In this document: in pieces, positions 42,093 to 50,450 of the stretch
How the letters are laid out: each line of letters begins with the position of its first letter
Numbering within the stretch: the first letter of the stretch is position 1
Assembly: GCA_016716405.1 (NCBI GenBank)
Contig: JADJWK010000001.1
Span: 1,302,001 to 1,366,000, forward strand
Length of the DNA stretch: 64,000 bases
DNA from: Candidatus Melainabacteria bacterium
GTDB taxonomy: Bacteria; Cyanobacteriota; Vampirovibrionia; Obscuribacterales; Obscuribacteraceae
Direction: 5' to 3'
Notes under the pieces: generated by a model
Databases searched by the model: none
Told to the model about the DNA's origin: nothing
The model's input: only the letters and a program-made list of their open reading frames with translations
Position numbers and translations under genes: made by a program

Positions 42093-43136
42093 TTGAGCCG
42101 GGCGCTCTTGAACAACGAAAAGCTGATCCAGTTCGTTAAAACCAACTTCGTCGCCGTCAGTGGCGCCGTTGAGCTCCTGCAGCCAGGGCGATACGGTGCG
42201 CCGCCCAGCGACGAGTCGAGATGGTTCGAGCCGATAGGCAGGCTGGCAATGAATAATTTTGCTCCGCCTGGATTCTGGAGCAAGTTCAAGACCTATCAGG
42301 GAATGTATATCATTGACTCGCAGGGCCGGCTATACGATTACAAGGTAGGTCTTGCCTATGACCCCGATGAGTTTCTTGCATCACTCGACAGAGCGCTCCG
42401 GAGCTGGAGGCGCGTGCATCCGGCAAAAGCTCGATCTGAAGGGGCGCTGACCCCCTCCGATAGGTTCATTTCCAATCCTGGCACGATTACCGCAAGCCTG
42501 GCGTCACCGGCCCTGGTGCCGGAATCTACTTCGATCATAGAAGTGTACAGTCGCATTTTGCCTTTGCCCACAGATGCCACTCTCTCGGAAAGGAGTATAG
42601 GGCGCGACCTGATGTGGATTTTTCCATTCGACTGCCGAGAGATGTTCGAAGCAGCCCGAGAGCCAGGCAAGGAAGTGAGAATGCCGGCAAGGTTGGTAGC
42701 TCGCCTGGTGCGATTTCAGTTATTGAATCATGTCGGAAACATCATGCGTCCCTTTGGCGATAAAGACGTGAGAGTCGCCGACTTCAACATGAAGCTCGCC
42801 GGAAGTGACGGACGAATGAGGCACTATTCGTTTTCGGGCACATATCGCAGCAGCGGCGCAACTGATGGAGGGCGGCAATGGGTATCAGGCTCCATTATTG
42901 GTGAGCTTTCCATCGACAGCACTTCCTTTAGGGTAAAGATGTTTCGAGCCTATGGCGAAGCAAATACGCTCGGCGGCAACGATTCTCTAGACAATAAGAG
43001 AGCGTACCCAGTCGTCTTCGCCATGACCGAGGCCAGGCACGATTATGCCCGGCAGGTGGTTCCATTCTGGGCTGCGCTTCCCTCACTTGCAGGCGTCTAC
43101 CAGAATCCGTCAGCCGCCGTTCTCGATTACAAATGA
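42093..43136 (+). CDS. Continuation of the thioredoxin-fold protein after the in-frame UGA
   Basis: In the same frame as the part before it, from GGC 42081 (first possible start TTG 42093) to TGA 43134-43136. It begins with the second half of the thioredoxin-like domain (SRALLNNEKLIQFVKTNFVA, then GMYIIDSQGRLYDYKVGLAY) up to about codon 115. A beta-rich domain follows (DLMWIFPFDCREMFEAARE, VADFNMKLAGSDGRMRHYSF) of unknown family. TTG 42093 has no ribosome site, so separate translation is unlikely. If the UGA were read through, the whole protein would have 633 residues. An adjacent short hairpin after the UGA is weak evidence for a selenocysteine element. Confidence 0.65.
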   Translation: MSRALLNNEKLIQFVKTNFVAVSGAVELLQPGRYGAPPSDESRWFEPIGRLAMNNFAPPGFWSKFKTYQGMYIIDSQGRLYDYKVGLAYDPDEFLASLDRALRSWRRVHPAKARSEGALTPSDRFISNPGTITASLASPALVPESTSIIEVYSRILPLPTDATLSERSIGRDLMWIFPFDCREMFEAAREPGKEVRMPARLVARLVRFQLLNHVGNIMRPFGDKDVRVADFNMKLAGSDGRMRHYSFSGTYRSSGATDGGRQWVSGSIIGELSIDSTSFRVKMFRAYGEANTLGGNDSLDNKRAYPVVFAMTEARHDYARQVVPFWAALPSLAGVYQNPSAAVLDYK

Positions 43137-43139
43137 AAT

Positions 43140-43176
43140 GAGGGTCTGCCGGGGAATAAAGTATCCGGTGACCCTC
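43140..43176 (+). promoter_or_regulatory. Stem-loop just upstream of the 43192 ribosome site
   Basis: GAGGGTC (43140-43146) pairs with GACCCTC (43170-43176), and inside it CCGG (43149-43152) with CCGG (43165-43168), around a 12-nt loop. It starts 4 nt after the preceding stop and ends right at AAGGAG of the next gene. There is no T-run, so a role in translation control or RNA stability is more likely than termination. Confidence 0.35.
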
Positions 43177-43191
43177 AAGGAGACCGACAGT

Positions 43192-44250
43192 ATGGTCGAC
43201 GGCTCTGACAAGCAGCCTATCGAGTCGACTGGCGCGCAAGGTGATCAGCCCCGGCACCCTGCCATCGATGGAGGCGCTCTCCTGACCTCTCCGGAGATCA
43301 GGGGGACTGCCCGGGAGTCCTCCGACCAGAGCCGGAAAGACAGCCTGGTCCTTGCCCAGGCCGGCACGATACCGGATGTATCACTTGAGCCGGAGGGGCA
43401 AGCCGAGCATCGCTCTCTGGGAGATCGGCTCACCGATGCTCTCGCCAGCGAAGAAGACAAGAAAATTTTCGATGAATATGACAGGCTCGCCGCACGCTGC
43501 GGTCTCGGGTCCCTGACCCCCGGGCAGAAGCTCGAGATCGAGGGGCTCTCTCCCGACATGAAAGAGATGTATCACAAGACCATCCGCGAGCTGACTGACC
43601 TGAAGGACGGCAAGATCAATCCGGCTGAGTATTTCGCCAACACGCTCAGCAATGCTGCCGATCTGGCTGAGGCAAACGGACGGGAGCCGGGCTCCTGGAA
43701 TATATTCAAGCGAAGCCAGGAGTCTCTCTTCCGCGACTATACCGGTCTTGTCCTGTCGGAGAAGCCCATGGGCTTTTTCAGAGACCGGGGACGCGAGCTG
43801 GTGGGCGGCGGCCCTGACTATGCAGGCTCGGCCCTGGAGCACGTCTATCAGTCCATCGTAGGCACGGGCAGGGCTGGAGAAGGGTTCAACTCCAATGTCG
43901 CTGATGTCAATCCGACTAATTCGATCACTCACCATTACCGAGAGTTTCTCCTGGTCGGCTACAATGCCGGCAAGCTCGTCGGCGACAGCGCCGCAACTTT
44001 TATCGATGATCCGAAGAAAAACCCCGGGGACGTTCGCTGCGGCTTCTTCGCCTCCATGGTTGGTCAGGGCCTGGCTCTCGGTATGATCACCGCCAGAGAG
44101 GCTGCCGATATGACGACCTGGGCTTACACCAGCCATGATGGCACCCAACCGCCCTGGGGAGCGGCCGGGACCGACGGCGCTTATCTTGACCCGGGGAAAG
44201 ACTACGACATCAGGAAATGGCTCAAGGCCTTCCTGGCTCGAGAGAGATAA
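43192..44250 (+). CDS. Protein of unknown function, mostly helical
   Basis: A 352-residue protein from ATG 43192 (AAGGAG 10 nt upstream). The first 75 residues are polar and probably disordered. The rest is helical with a compact-looking end: EYFANTLSNAADLAEANGRE, ITHHYREFLLVGYNAGKLVG, and GFFASMVGQGLALGMITARE. The HHYREF segment and the later conserved-looking D/G residues might form an active site, but no family is recognised. No signal peptide. It follows the split thioredoxin-like gene by 55 nt and may share its transcript. Confidence 0.7.
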   Translation: MVDGSDKQPIESTGAQGDQPRHPAIDGGALLTSPEIRGTARESSDQSRKDSLVLAQAGTIPDVSLEPEGQAEHRSLGDRLTDALASEEDKKIFDEYDRLAARCGLGSLTPGQKLEIEGLSPDMKEMYHKTIRELTDLKDGKINPAEYFANTLSNAADLAEANGREPGSWNIFKRSQESLFRDYTGLVLSEKPMGFFRDRGRELVGGGPDYAGSALEHVYQSIVGTGRAGEGFNSNVADVNPTNSITHHYREFLLVGYNAGKLVGDSAATFIDDPKKNPGDVRCGFFASMVGQGLALGMITAREAADMTTWAYTSHDGTQPPWGAAGTDGAYLDPGKDYDIRKWLKAFLARER

Positions 44251-44321
44251 TTTGCTCGGCGGTGATCCTTGCGGTTGGCAAGACGATATGATCGTCGGCG
44301 CCGACAAAAGGAGATCCGGCT

Positions 44322-45428
44322 ATGGCACTAAATGACTATGTGACTCTGGGAAATTCCGGCTTGAGAGTCAGCCCGCTCTGTCTGGGCACAATGACTTTCG
44401 GCAAGGACTGGGGCTGGGGCTCGACGGTGGAGGAGTCCTGCGACGTCCTCAAGTCTTATATGGACCGGGGCGGCAATTTCCTCGATACGGCCAATCTCTA
44501 CACCCGCGGCCACTCCGAGAAGATCATCGGCGACTTTATCCGCAAGAGTGTCCGGCGGCGCGATCAGCTCGTGATCGCCACGAAATTCTTCGGCAATCTC
44601 TACACCGGTGACCCCAATGGTGGTGGCGCCAGCCGAAAATCGATCTTCCAGGCTTGCGACAACTCTCTCCGCAGGCTGCAAACCGACTATATCGATCTCT
44701 ACTGGTTGCATTGCTGGGATCGTTTTACCCCCATCGAAGAGACCATGAGCGCTCTCAACGATCTGGTTCGCGCGGGCAAGGTCCGTTATATAGGTTTTTC
44801 CGATACGCCGGCCTGGAAGGCTACCCAGGCTCAGATGATCGCCCGGGCGCGGGGCTGGGCTCCAATCATCGCTTTGCAGATCGAATACTCCCTCATCGAA
44901 AGGACCGTGGAAGGAGAGCTCATTCCGATGTCACTGGAGATGGGAATGGGAGTGACTCCCTGGTCGCCTCTCAAGCAGGGTGTGCTCTCGGGCAAGTACA
45001 AGCGCAAGGACGCCGGGACGGCTGACCCGGAGCGAGGCGAGTGGGTGAAAGCCCATCTCACCGAGCGAAACTTCGATATCGTCGAGGAGCTGGTGGCGGT
45101 GGCCGGCGATCTCGGCGCCAGCCCGGCCGCGGTGGCACTCGCTTGGCTCCTGAGAAAGCCGGGTGTGGCCTCTCCCATTATCGGGGCTCGCACTCTCCAG
45201 CAGCTCGAGGACAATTTCAAATCCCTGGCCATCGAGTTGAGCGGCGAACATATAGATCGGCTAGATAAAGTGTCCATGCCGACCCTCGATTTTCCGGCGG
45301 ACTTCGTGAAGAGCGCCGGACCTTTCGGCTACGGAGGCACATCGATAAACGGCGAGCGCTTCGATTCCTTCCCCCTCGCTCCCACCGAGGATTCGGAGCG
45401 TTATGAAGAGCTCCTGGTGAAAGCCTGA
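44322..45428 (+). CDS. Aldo/keto reductase
   Basis: A 368-residue (alpha/beta)8 NADPH-dependent oxidoreductase of the AKR superfamily, yeast-type/MocA group. The tetrad segments are visible: Asp in GNFLDTANLYTRG with Tyr beside it, Lys in VIATKFFGN, and His in YWLHCWDRFTPIEETM. The cofactor region includes VTPWSPLKQGVLSGKY and PIIGARTLQQLEDN. It reduces aldehydes or ketones in the cytosol; the natural substrate is unknown. AAAGGAG lies before ATG 44322, and two small perfect hairpins (GACGAT-ATG-ATCGTC at 44282-44296) lie just upstream. Confidence 0.94.
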   Translation: MALNDYVTLGNSGLRVSPLCLGTMTFGKDWGWGSTVEESCDVLKSYMDRGGNFLDTANLYTRGHSEKIIGDFIRKSVRRRDQLVIATKFFGNLYTGDPNGGGASRKSIFQACDNSLRRLQTDYIDLYWLHCWDRFTPIEETMSALNDLVRAGKVRYIGFSDTPAWKATQAQMIARARGWAPIIALQIEYSLIERTVEGELIPMSLEMGMGVTPWSPLKQGVLSGKYKRKDAGTADPERGEWVKAHLTERNFDIVEELVAVAGDLGASPAAVALAWLLRKPGVASPIIGARTLQQLEDNFKSLAIELSGEHIDRLDKVSMPTLDFPADFVKSAGPFGYGGTSINGERFDSFPLAPTEDSERYEELLVKA

Positions 45429-45514
45429 TCGGTTTTTAATCAGGAGACAGCGCAACTTTCCTCCGGCATGGTGGTTTCACTCTCGTAGATAAGCGAAAGG
45501 AGAGTGAATCACCA

Positions 45515-46246
45515 ATGAGACTCAAATTCTTGATGGCAGGCTCGGCCCTGTCCCTCGTGCTCCTCGCTCAGTCCATGCAGCCGGCGGAGGCTGGCCGCCG
45601 CCGTTTCCTGGGGCAGAACGGGGCGGGCACGAGCTACTCGCAAGAGGGCCAGTACGGGCGCCGGGCCGGGGTGCGGGCAGGGCTCTTCGGTCAGGGCGGA
45701 GTGAGCGCCCAGGGCGGGCAGTATGCCGGGCCCAACGGCGGCACCGTCAACCGCGGTGGTCTCAACGCCTTCAAACGAGGCCAAGGCGGGCTCCATGCTT
45801 CCGGCTCCCAGGGCACGACTCCCGCAGGCGGCGCCTGGAGGCGCGGCGGGGCCACTGGCTACAGCCCCGAGAACGGAGCCTTTCATAAGTCCGGGATCGA
45901 GGCTACCGGAGCCAACGGAGGCACCTTCAATCGGGGCTCCGACATGCAATATCAGCAGGGAGTCGGCGGCCATACACAGAAAGGCTTCAACGCTCAGGCC
46001 GCTAGCGGTGCCAGCGCTACCGGCTACAAGACCAACAATTATGATGCCGGAACCGGCACCGGCACGGCGACCAGGGGGCGCGACTTCAATACTGCCAGCG
46101 GTGATAGCTACGGCTACGACAAGTCGACCGCTTATACGAAAGGGCAGGGCTTCACATCCACCGTGGACACGCAGAACAAGCAGGACTACACGGTCGAATG
46201 GCAGAAAGGCTCGAAGCCTGTATATACGCCAGTGCCGACTCAGTAG
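45515..46246 (+). CDS. Exported Gly-rich repeat protein
   Basis: A 243-residue protein with a signal peptide (LMAGSALSLVLLAQSMQPAEA-G) and a mature part dominated by Gly, Ala, Asn, Gln, Thr and Tyr. Related units recur: GGQYAGPNGGTVNRGGLNAF, GATGYSPENGAFHKSG and EATGANGGTFNRGS. There are no cysteines or catalytic motifs. The composition fits a surface, matrix or fibre-forming protein, possibly adhesive (inference). AAAGGAGAG precedes the ATG, and a strong hairpin terminator follows, so it is probably expressed alone at high level. Confidence 0.78.
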   Translation: MRLKFLMAGSALSLVLLAQSMQPAEAGRRRFLGQNGAGTSYSQEGQYGRRAGVRAGLFGQGGVSAQGGQYAGPNGGTVNRGGLNAFKRGQGGLHASGSQGTTPAGGAWRRGGATGYSPENGAFHKSGIEATGANGGTFNRGSDMQYQQGVGGHTQKGFNAQAASGASATGYKTNNYDAGTGTGTATRGRDFNTASGDSYGYDKSTAYTKGQGFTSTVDTQNKQDYTVEWQKGSKPVYTPVPTQ

Positions 46247-46267
46247 ACGTGAAACAGTTTCTTTACG

Positions 46268-46298
46268 AGCGCTCTTGATGTCAGTCGAGAGCGCTTTT
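46268..46298 (+). terminator. Rho-independent terminator after the Gly-rich protein gene
   Basis: An 8-bp stem AGCGCTCT / AGAGCGCT (46268-46275, 46288-46295) with a 12-nt loop runs into TTTT. It begins 22 nt after the stop codon at 46246. Confidence 0.75.
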
Positions 46299-46442
46299 GC
46301 TCCGGCGATTGCGCCGGGGGCACCAAATGATCACAATTGCTCCCTACAATATCCAAATCTTCAAGCCGAATCTTCCCCATTGTCCGATTCGCAGAACCAC
46401 TCTCCGAGTTTCCGAGAAACTCTTCTCCGGAGGCGTCTTACC

Positions 46443-46691
46443 ATGTCTATTTCCAAAGTCGAAGCAAACGCCAATCGTCCTCTCGAGTCCCAGGAGGTCC
46501 AGGCCGAGGGGCAGGTCGAGAATCAGCAGGCCCTGTCCGCCAGCACCTGGGGGAGCATGGAAAAATCCTCAGCCGAGGCAGGGGGATCAGCAAGCCGGGA
46601 GACAGAGGAGGTCTTCGCCCAGAGGGGCATGCCCGACCTCGGTTTCCCTACAGCCTCCATCGACCTGGGAAACGGCAAATGTAGCACATGA
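46443..46691 (+). CDS. Small acidic protein of unknown function
   Basis: An 82-residue protein starting MSISKVEANANRPLESQEVQ at ATG 46443 with GGAGG 9 nt upstream. It is rich in Glu, Gln, Ser and Ala in the first 55 residues and likely disordered, and ends MPDLGFPTASIDLGNGKCST with a single Cys. It sits by itself between two intrinsic terminators (46268-46298 and 46758-46783), so it forms its own transcription unit. No family is recognised. The Gly/Cys-containing end and the long polar leader recall secreted peptide precursors, but no peptide-export genes are near, so this stays speculative. Confidence 0.55.
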   Translation: MSISKVEANANRPLESQEVQAEGQVENQQALSASTWGSMEKSSAEAGGSASRETEEVFAQRGMPDLGFPTASIDLGNGKCST

Positions 46692-46757
46692 GGCTGATTT
46701 CGATCCGCGCAGGTTGCGTGGACCCGACCCGGAGACATCAAAAGAACATCAAGCGAT

Positions 46758-46783
46758 AAGCCCGGACAACCGGGCTTTTGTTT
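46758..46783 (+). terminator. Strong Rho-independent terminator
   Basis: AAGCCCGG - ACAA - CCGGGCTT (8-bp stem, tetraloop) is followed by TTTTGTTT. It lies 67 nt downstream of the 82-residue gene and isolates it from the TPR-kinase operon. Confidence 0.9.
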
Positions 46784-46880
46784 CATCTTGGTCCGAAAAT
46801 ATATCTTGACAGCAGATCTGGCGCCCCGGTGGGGTATGTCTAACTTTGAGAAGCGTTTTCCTGAGGGATTTTGACTTTCG

Positions 46881-48311
46881 ATGTCTAAAAAAGGCTCTTT
46901 GACCAAAGCCAGCAAGCAATGGACCAAGTATAAGGAATCAGCGGAAAAAGCCCTGGGGGAGAGGCGTTTCGCCGATGCCGAGGCGGTTCTTTTTGCGGCC
47001 ATGATGGAAGCCGCTGACTTCGACGAGTCCGATGATCGCTTCATCTTCACCCTCGAGAAGCTTGCTCAGTGCCTCTGGTATCAGGCGAAATTCCTGGAGG
47101 CTGCCGAGCACTGCCAGAAGCTCGTCCACATCTACGAGAAGGACGAGGAGCTGAGCAGGGGAGATCTTCTCGCTTTCAAGATCGACCTGGCTCTCATCTG
47201 CCATGCCGCCCGGCGGCTGGAGGAAGCCAATATCCATTATTCCAAGGCTCTCGAGCTGAGCCGTTCCCTTATGGGACCCAATCATCAGGTGACGCAGAAG
47301 GTCCAGTCCCTCTATGCCGACCTGCTCACTGCCATGGGACGCAAGGACGAGGCCGCCAAGCTTGGGGTCGCGCCCGGTGTCATCACGGTCAACGACTGGA
47401 TCACCTCCGAAGTCCTCAATCCACCGATGACCCAGAGCCAGGAGACCCGACAGTTCGCGGGCAGTGCCGTCAGCAAGGCGGCTGGAGGCAGTTCCGGCGG
47501 CACCGGCACCGCCGGAGCCGACTCGGCGGTGATGCTTATCTCTTTCGGCAAGGAAGAGGCCGAGGCCACTTTCCAGAGCAACAAGTACAGCGCCGAAATG
47601 GCGATGAAAAACGGTCAGGCGGACTTTGCCGAGCGTCTTCTTTCGGTCAATCTACGCCTGCTCGAGAAGTTTGGCGTCTCAGGAGCCCCTCTGAGCAATG
47701 CCCTGGAGGCGCTCTGCGAGGCCAAGCTCGCCAAAGGGCAGCTCCAGGATGCTGCCGAGCTCTACCGGCGCAGCCACGAGATCAAGGAAAAGGCCCTGGG
47801 CAAGAAGGACATAATCGTCGCGCACTCGGCCAGCAAGCTGGCGAGCATCTATTATCAGAACTCCGACTTCAAGAATGCCGAGCCCATGGCCAAGAAGTCT
47901 GCAGATATCTATGAGACCGTGCACGGCAAGGACCACCCTGATGTGGCCTGTGCTCTGCACAACCTGGCGACCCTCTATCACGTGCAGCGCAAATATGCCC
48001 ATGCGGAGCAAGCATACAAGAAGTCGCTCGAGATCAAGAACAAGGTCTTCGGCTCCGACCACCCGGAGACGACCAGGCTCTTGAAGAGCTATTCGGAGCT
48101 CATGAAAGAGACCCATCGCGATCAGGAAGCCGATCATATGTCTTCTATGGCCTCCGGCATGATTACCGGATCCTGGAAGGTCGTCTCGATGAAAACCCAG
48201 CCCCAGCTCACTGAGGACGCCCGGGCGGATCGCTGCGATATCTGCGATTCCAAGCTCAATGGAGCGACTGTCTGTCCCACCTGTGGATTCGACGTGAGCG
48301 CGGGCTTCTAG
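46881..48311 (+). CDS. TPR protein with C-terminal zinc ribbon
   Basis: A 476-residue soluble protein with two groups of kinesin-light-chain-like TPRs (about 15-160 and 215-420). Examples are HSASKLASIYYQNSDFKNAE and ACALHNLATLYHVQRKYAHA. A Gly/Ser-rich linker lies between (about 190-215), and a C4 zinc ribbon ends the chain: CDICDSKLNGATVCPTCGF. It is the first gene of an operon with two membrane kinases (10-nt gap, then 8-nt overlap), so it is a likely scaffold, substrate or regulator of those kinases (inference). Similar repeats occur in the 2731 and 52883 proteins. Confidence 0.88.
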   Translation: MSKKGSLTKASKQWTKYKESAEKALGERRFADAEAVLFAAMMEAADFDESDDRFIFTLEKLAQCLWYQAKFLEAAEHCQKLVHIYEKDEELSRGDLLAFKIDLALICHAARRLEEANIHYSKALELSRSLMGPNHQVTQKVQSLYADLLTAMGRKDEAAKLGVAPGVITVNDWITSEVLNPPMTQSQETRQFAGSAVSKAAGGSSGGTGTAGADSAVMLISFGKEEAEATFQSNKYSAEMAMKNGQADFAERLLSVNLRLLEKFGVSGAPLSNALEALCEAKLAKGQLQDAAELYRRSHEIKEKALGKKDIIVAHSASKLASIYYQNSDFKNAEPMAKKSADIYETVHGKDHPDVACALHNLATLYHVQRKYAHAEQAYKKSLEIKNKVFGSDHPETTRLLKSYSELMKETHRDQEADHMSSMASGMITGSWKVVSMKTQPQLTEDARADRCDICDSKLNGATVCPTCGFDVSAGF

Positions 48312-48320
48312 TCCGATGCC

Positions 48321-50450
48321 ATGACTGCCAGAAATAAGTTCGTTCTACGTCCGCGACCGCAGCGAACCCTGATGCGGTTCCTTTTGCTTTTTTCGCCCCT
48401 TTTCCTGCTCCACCCGATCTCCTGCATTATCCAGGCCTGTTTCTTTACCAGCTCATCGATATTTCTGTATGTGCCTCACTTTTTCTTCGTCTTCTGGTGT
48501 GCCGTGGTGCCGGTGCTGTACGCCGCCGTCATCTACAAGTGCTTTTACAACCGGATCAATCTCGAGGGTGGCCGCATGTTAATCGGCACGAGCTTCCGGG
48601 ATTCTTTCATGGTATCGGATCTGGTGGAAGTTACCGGCGACCAGGGAACTGTCGCGAACAACTATGAGGAGAGCATAGTCCTGCGTTTCAATGATGATCG
48701 CGAGCTCAAGATCCCCATCAACGACTACGAGGAAGACGGGCTGAGGGAGCTGATCGTCCGGCTGCGCGAGGAAAATCCCCAGGCGACATTCTCCTATACC
48801 GACGTGCTACCCCTGGAGTCCAGGGGGCTCCTGAAATTCCTCCACAGCACCAGTGAATCGGACAGCATGATCATCAAGCAGAGCAAAACGCCCATCGAGG
48901 ACACGATGTTCCAGTTGATGAGCGAGCATGAGCGCCTGTTCTTCATGATCTATGCCGGTGTCTGGCTTGTGGTCGTGTGCGGGCTGGCTTATTACAGCGC
49001 CGAGGCGCAATTGATCAGTGCCACCAGCAGCAGTGCAGTGATGGACAGGATGGTGGCGGATGCCAGCCGCGAGTTGAGCCGATCGCTCCATGGGGACGCT
49101 GTCGGTGCCCAGGGCTGGCTGCACAGTCTCAATGTCCTCGTATTGCAGATCAAGCTGCTGGGCGCCGGCGCCCTGGCATACTTCTCGTCTCAGGGCGTCT
49201 ATATACTCGGGATTATCTGGGCATTCATCGGCTTCGTCCTGGCGGCAGTGCTGCCGACCTGGCGCAAATTCTCGCCGACCTTCGTCTTCGTGGACAAAGG
49301 CAGTGTCGGCTCCGGCGCCAGATTCATGACCTGGGATGAAGTCAGCCAGATCGAGTTGCACAAGGTCGGCGAGTTCGGCGATCCCCTCGAGGGAGTGCTC
49401 GAGATCGGGCAGAAAGGAGACGAGATCTATCACGAGAGGATCAAGATCAATCTCAGCCGGCTGCCCGAGTTGCAGCAGCGGCACAACCTTCTGCGCATGA
49501 CCGAGCGCTATGGCGCCAGGGCGGAGTGCAACGAGGAGTTCATGCGGGCCACCAATGTTCTCACCGATATTCAATTCACCGACCTCTGGCTCGAGCAGCA
49601 AGATGCGGATGTCAGGCCTGTATCCATATCGGAAGGCGCCAGGAGTGTCGGCGCCGGAAAATATGTCGTCGATAAGGTAATCGGCTACGGCGGGCAGGGG
49701 ACGACTTATCTGGCCCGGCGAGGCGAAGATAGCGAAGATAGCGCCGAGAAGCTCGTGGTCAAGGAAATCGTTCTGCCAAGCTATGCCGATGTCCGTATTC
49801 TGCAAGACGCCAGGAGCCGTTTCGAGCGAAGCGCCAGGCTCCTGGCCGGTCTCGAGCATCCTCAGATCGTCAAACTGATCGATTATTTCTGCGAGGAGGG
49901 AAATGCTTATCTCGTCCTCGAGTATGTCGGGGGCGAGAATCTCCGCAAGCTCGTGGAGAAGCAGGGAGCCCTGGATCGGTCGAGAGTCCTGGAGCTGGGC
50001 GCGCAACTCTGCGAGATTCTCAGCTTTTTGCATGACCGCCCCGACCCGATCATCCACTGCGACCTGGCGCCGGACAATCTTATCCTCGATGAGAGCGGCA
50101 AGCTCAAGCTGCTCGATTTCGACGTGGCTCATGTGCTCGATTCGCGAACCACCGGTTTTGTAGCGGCCAGACCGTCTTATACTCCTCCGGAGCAGTTCCG
50201 CGGCAATCCCACTGCGGCCAGCGATATCTTCGCCCTGGGCGCCATTCTGCATTTCCTCAGCAAAGGAAGCGACCCGCCTCCGCTGGGTGCCGGTGGTGAT
50301 ACCGAATCCGATGGCGAGGGCGACAATGATCTGGCGGCGCTGATCGCCGAATGCGGCGCTTTCGAGGAGAATGACCGCCCGCCATCGGCGGCGGTGGTGC
50401 TCGAGCGTCTCCGCGCTCTCTGCGCCGAGGAGGCGAGAATCGATGTCTGA
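48321..50450 (+). CDS. Membrane kinase A: duplicated TM-PH-like modules plus variant kinase domain
   Basis: A 709-residue protein. Two membrane hairpins (about 17-75 and 205-312) are each followed by a PH-like beta domain (about 78-160 and 325-410), then a linker with FTDLWLEQ and a kinase domain (about 450-690). Kinase residues: glycine loop IGYGGQGTTYL (from 454), Lys481, catalytic loop HCDLAPDN (His579, Asp581, Arg replaced by Cys580), and DFD (599-601) instead of DFG. The catalytic Lys and both Asp are kept, so it may be weakly active or act as a pseudokinase. Its last 8 nt overlap the paralogous kinase B gene. Confidence 0.85.
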   Translation: MTARNKFVLRPRPQRTLMRFLLLFSPLFLLHPISCIIQACFFTSSSIFLYVPHFFFVFWCAVVPVLYAAVIYKCFYNRINLEGGRMLIGTSFRDSFMVSDLVEVTGDQGTVANNYEESIVLRFNDDRELKIPINDYEEDGLRELIVRLREENPQATFSYTDVLPLESRGLLKFLHSTSESDSMIIKQSKTPIEDTMFQLMSEHERLFFMIYAGVWLVVVCGLAYYSAEAQLISATSSSAVMDRMVADASRELSRSLHGDAVGAQGWLHSLNVLVLQIKLLGAGALAYFSSQGVYILGIIWAFIGFVLAAVLPTWRKFSPTFVFVDKGSVGSGARFMTWDEVSQIELHKVGEFGDPLEGVLEIGQKGDEIYHERIKINLSRLPELQQRHNLLRMTERYGARAECNEEFMRATNVLTDIQFTDLWLEQQDADVRPVSISEGARSVGAGKYVVDKVIGYGGQGTTYLARRGEDSEDSAEKLVVKEIVLPSYADVRILQDARSRFERSARLLAGLEHPQIVKLIDYFCEEGNAYLVLEYVGGENLRKLVEKQGALDRSRVLELGAQLCEILSFLHDRPDPIIHCDLAPDNLILDESGKLKLLDFDVAHVLDSRTTGFVAARPSYTPPEQFRGNPTAASDIFALGAILHFLSKGSDPPPLGAGGDTESDGEGDNDLAALIAECGAFEENDRPPSAAVVLERLRALCAEEARIDV

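Noticed and set aside
42081..42130. Bacterial SECIS element after the in-frame UGA
   Set aside because: Only a 4-bp hairpin with a GG-containing loop can be drawn. That is too weak to call, so it is mentioned under the finding but not listed as a feature.
45425..45445. CCTGAT/ATCAGG hairpin after the aldo/keto reductase gene
   Set aside because: The T-run lies in the loop, not after the stem, so it does not look like an intrinsic terminator.
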